Below, piece by piece: positions 14,563 through 16,520 of a DNA stretch of 16,520 nucleotides. Origin of the DNA: Acidimicrobiaceae bacterium. GTDB lineage: Bacteria > Actinomycetota > Acidimicrobiia > Acidimicrobiales > UBA10347. Under the pieces are notes generated by a model. It searched no databases, was not told where the DNA came from, and saw only the letters and a list, made by a program, of their open reading frames with translations. Location of the stretch: assembly GCA_003485885.1 (NCBI GenBank), contig DNHM01000376.1, positions 1-16,520 of the forward strand, given 5' to 3'. The position numbers were made by a program, and so were the translations under genes. Numbering within the stretch: position 1 is the stretch's first letter; each line of letters begins with the position of its first letter.

Positions 14563-16520
14563 ATGGCAAAACCAATGTCGATCACTTCGCCTCTCCAAGG
14601 CACCATCTGGCAGCTCAACGTCACAACAGGTGACGAGGTGCGCCGGGGGCAAGAGCTGATCATCATCGAGTCGATGAAGATGGAACACGCGATCCTCGCT
14701 CCCGAGTCAGGTGTCGTGAGCCTGATCCGGGTTGAAGAAGCCGCGCCGGTAGCGAAAGGCGAGAAGCTCCTTGAGCTCGTCCCGCAAGAGGTGGGCGCAG
14801 CCGAGGTCGTCCACCCCGGCGGTGCGTCGACATCGACTGAGCGAGTAGAACTCGCCGAGGTCACGGATGAGGGCGCTGGCGGCCAGGCTCCGGGATCAGC
14901 TACCCAACCAATGGACGGCCAGCGAGACCACACTGCACCGGATCCCGACACCCCAACCTCTGTCTCCGAAGAGACGGCGGACGCCGCCGAGTCCCATGCC
15001 AGGGCCGACCGATCCGAGCGGGCCGAAGGCATACGGCGGGACCTCGGCGGGGCAGACAAGGTGGCGGCGCTGCACGCCGATGGGCAGCGAACGATCCGGG
15101 ACCACATCAACGGCTTGCTCGACTCCGGATCGTTCACCGAAATCGGTACCTTCGCCCGCTCCATGCGAGAGGACGACCGGGCCACCACTCCTGGCGACGG
15201 CAAGATCGGTGGCCATGGCACAGTCGATGGCCGGCCGATAGCCATCTTCGGTGACGACATTACGGTCAAGCGGGGCTCCAGCTCGATCGTCGGTGGTCGC
15301 AAGGAACACCGGATCTACGAGCGAGCCATAGCCATGGGCATTCCCATGGTCCACTTCGGCCAGACCGGTGGCGGACGCATCCCTGACCTGGTCGGCTCCG
15401 AGGGGATATCCGAATTGGGCGAGCTGTTCCTCATGGCCAGACGCCGTCACCAGATCCCGATGGCCACCGCCATCGTCGGCCAGTCGTTTGGTGGCTCGTC
15501 GTTCCTGTCGGCCCTGTCCGATTTCGTGGTCATGACACGGGGATCGACTCTGGCCGTCACCTCGCCGAAGGTATTCGAAGTGGCAACCGGTGAGGTCATC
15601 ACCTTCGAAGAGGTCGGTGGGGTCGACGTGCACGCCCGACTCACCGGGCAGATCGATCTCGGGGTCGAAACCGACGACGAAGCCTACGCAGCCATCAGAC
15701 GTTGGTTGTCCTATCTGCCGAGCAACATCGGCGAAGCTGCACCACGGACCGAGCCGACCGGCCCGATCGAGTCCGATCCGGAGCTCCCCGCCATGGTCCC
15801 GGCCAGCCGAACCCGGGCCTACGACATGCGTCAGGTCGTCGCTCGCATCTGTGACCCCGGATCGGTGTTCGAGCTCCAGCCCCAGTTCGCCCAGTCCGTT
15901 ACCAGCGGGCTAGCCCGCATCGACGGCTGGCCCGTTGGCTTCATTGCCAACAACCCGATGTTCAAGGCCGGAGTGCTCGACCCCGAAGCCTGCCAGAAGA
16001 TCGTGCGACTCTGCACAGTTTGCGATTCGTTCAACCTGCCGATCGTGTGGCTGGTCGACGTGCCCGGCTTCATGGTGGGCAAGCAGGTGGAACACGACCG
16101 CATGCTCCACTGGGGCATGCGTATGATGCAGGCCCTGCAATTGGCATCCACCCCGACGCTGACCGTCTGCATTCGCAAGGCCTTCGGTTTGGCCTGGCAG
16201 GCCATGAACGGCGCCGGCATGGTCAGCAACGGTCTGTACGCCTGGCCGGGGGCCGAGATCGGGTTCATGGATCCCGAGGTTGGCGTCAACGTGGCATATG
16301 GTTCCAAGCTCGACCGCATCGACGACCCGGAGGCCAGGGAGGCCGAGCGCCTGGCCTTGGTCGCCGAGGTATCCAACGCGACCTCGCCATATGAGGCGGC
16401 TGGCACAATGCGGATCGATGAGATCATCGAGCCGGCCGACACCCGCCGCATCTTGGCCAACGATCTGGCCATGTTGGCCAACCGCCCGGTCCCGCCACCC
16501 GAGGCCCGCATCCTGGCCTC
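14563..16520 (+). CDS. Acyl-CoA carboxylase: N-terminal biotinyl domain fused to carboxyltransferase (partial)
   Basis: This frame is open to the window end (652 residues seen, C-terminus missing). Residues 1-75 form a biotinyl domain with ESMKM, the biotin being carried on Lys39. Residues about 76-150 are an acidic, Pro/Thr/Ser-rich linker. From about 150 comes a carboxyltransferase: N-half with GSSSIVGGRKEHR (238-250) and QTGGGRIPDLVGSEG (267-281), C-half with LPIVWLVDVPGFMVGKQ and RKAFGLAWQAMNGAG, the acyl-CoA and carboxybiotin sites. The protein should carry CO2 on its own biotin and pass it to an acyl-CoA. Actinobacterial carboxylases usually place the biotinyl domain on the biotin carboxylase subunit, so this order is unusual. 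No biotin carboxylase is in view; it may lie downstream. ATG 14563 is chosen; ATG 14575 is possible, and no strong ribosome binding site decides. The acyl substrate is unknown. Confidence 0.9.
   Translation, partial: MAKPMSITSPLQGTIWQLNVTTGDEVRRGQELIIIESMKMEHAILAPESGVVSLIRVEEAAPVAKGEKLLELVPQEVGAAEVVHPGGASTSTERVELAEVTDEGAGGQAPGSATQPMDGQRDHTAPDPDTPTSVSEETADAAESHARADRSERAEGIRRDLGGADKVAALHADGQRTIRDHINGLLDSGSFTEIGTFARSMREDDRATTPGDGKIGGHGTVDGRPIAIFGDDITVKRGSSSIVGGRKEHRIYERAIAMGIPMVHFGQTGGGRIPDLVGSEGISELGELFLMARRRHQIPMATAIVGQSFGGSSFLSALSDFVVMTRGSTLAVTSPKVFEVATGEVITFEEVGGVDVHARLTGQIDLGVETDDEAYAAIRRWLSYLPSNIGEAAPRTEPTGPIESDPELPAMVPASRTRAYDMRQVVARICDPGSVFELQPQFAQSVTSGLARIDGWPVGFIANNPMFKAGVLDPEACQKIVRLCTVCDSFNLPIVWLVDVPGFMVGKQVEHDRMLHWGMRMMQALQLASTPTLTVCIRKAFGLAWQAMNGAGMVSNGLYAWPGAEIGFMDPEVGVNVAYGSKLDRIDDPEAREAERLALVAEVSNATSPYEAAGTMRIDEIIEPADTRRILANDLAMLANRPVPPPEARILA

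Noticed and set aside
14896..15633. Long minus-strand open frame over the carboxylase
   Set aside because: It is a GC-driven shadow; the plus frame has the biotinyl and carboxyltransferase motifs.

Overview
The window looks like part of the chromosome of a moderately high-GC actinobacterium. An Acidimicrobiia-like lineage is my best guess, from the codon style, the GTG starts, the many acyl-CoA genes and a biotinyl-carboxyltransferase fusion; this is inference, because no rRNA or tRNA marker is present. It reads as an acyl-CoA catabolic gene region with short operons on both strands, mixed with several broken genes.

Layout. 1-102: tail of an unrecognised gene. 279-2639: a double-domain CaiB/BaiF CoA-transferase, followed in the same frame by an N-terminally truncated metallophosphoesterase remnant (2646-2939). 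2954-5170: a divergent pair, a crotonase on the minus strand and a single-domain CaiB/BaiF CoA-transferase on the plus strand, sharing a promoter region with tandem 12-bp repeats. 5285-7225: a TetR regulator diverging from an MFS carrier, with a sigma70-like promoter and two copies of a TCGTAC-N6-GTACGA operator between them. 7263-9110 (minus): a TauD-type Fe(II)/2-oxoglutarate dioxygenase and a 3-hydroxyacyl-CoA dehydrogenase. 9399-12697 (plus): a metallo-beta-lactamase-fold hydrolase cut by an in-frame TGA, an intact crotonase, and a flavin-dependent monooxygenase cut by a -1 frameshift. 12698-13082: a decayed MarR-like remnant on the minus strand. 13083-13850: an SDR dehydrogenase. 13851-14562: a gene-poor scar with two decayed ATPase/LuxR-like C-terminal tails facing each other across two hairpins. 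14563-end: an acyl-CoA carboxylase with an N-terminal biotinyl domain fused to a carboxyltransferase, cut by the window edge.

How the genes could fit together (inference). The MFS carrier imports a carboxylate or other small acid. The TauD-like dioxygenase and the monooxygenase oxygenate the substrate or a precursor. The CaiB/BaiF transferases move CoA onto the acid. The two crotonases, the 3-hydroxyacyl-CoA dehydrogenase and the SDR carry out beta-oxidation-type steps, and the carboxylase handles an acyl-CoA product. No acyl-CoA ligase, acyl-CoA dehydrogenase or thiolase is visible, so CoA activation may depend on the transferases. The substrate cannot be told from the sequence. At least six broken genes or remnants suggest that part of the region is decaying; the two single-position lesions could instead be assembly errors.
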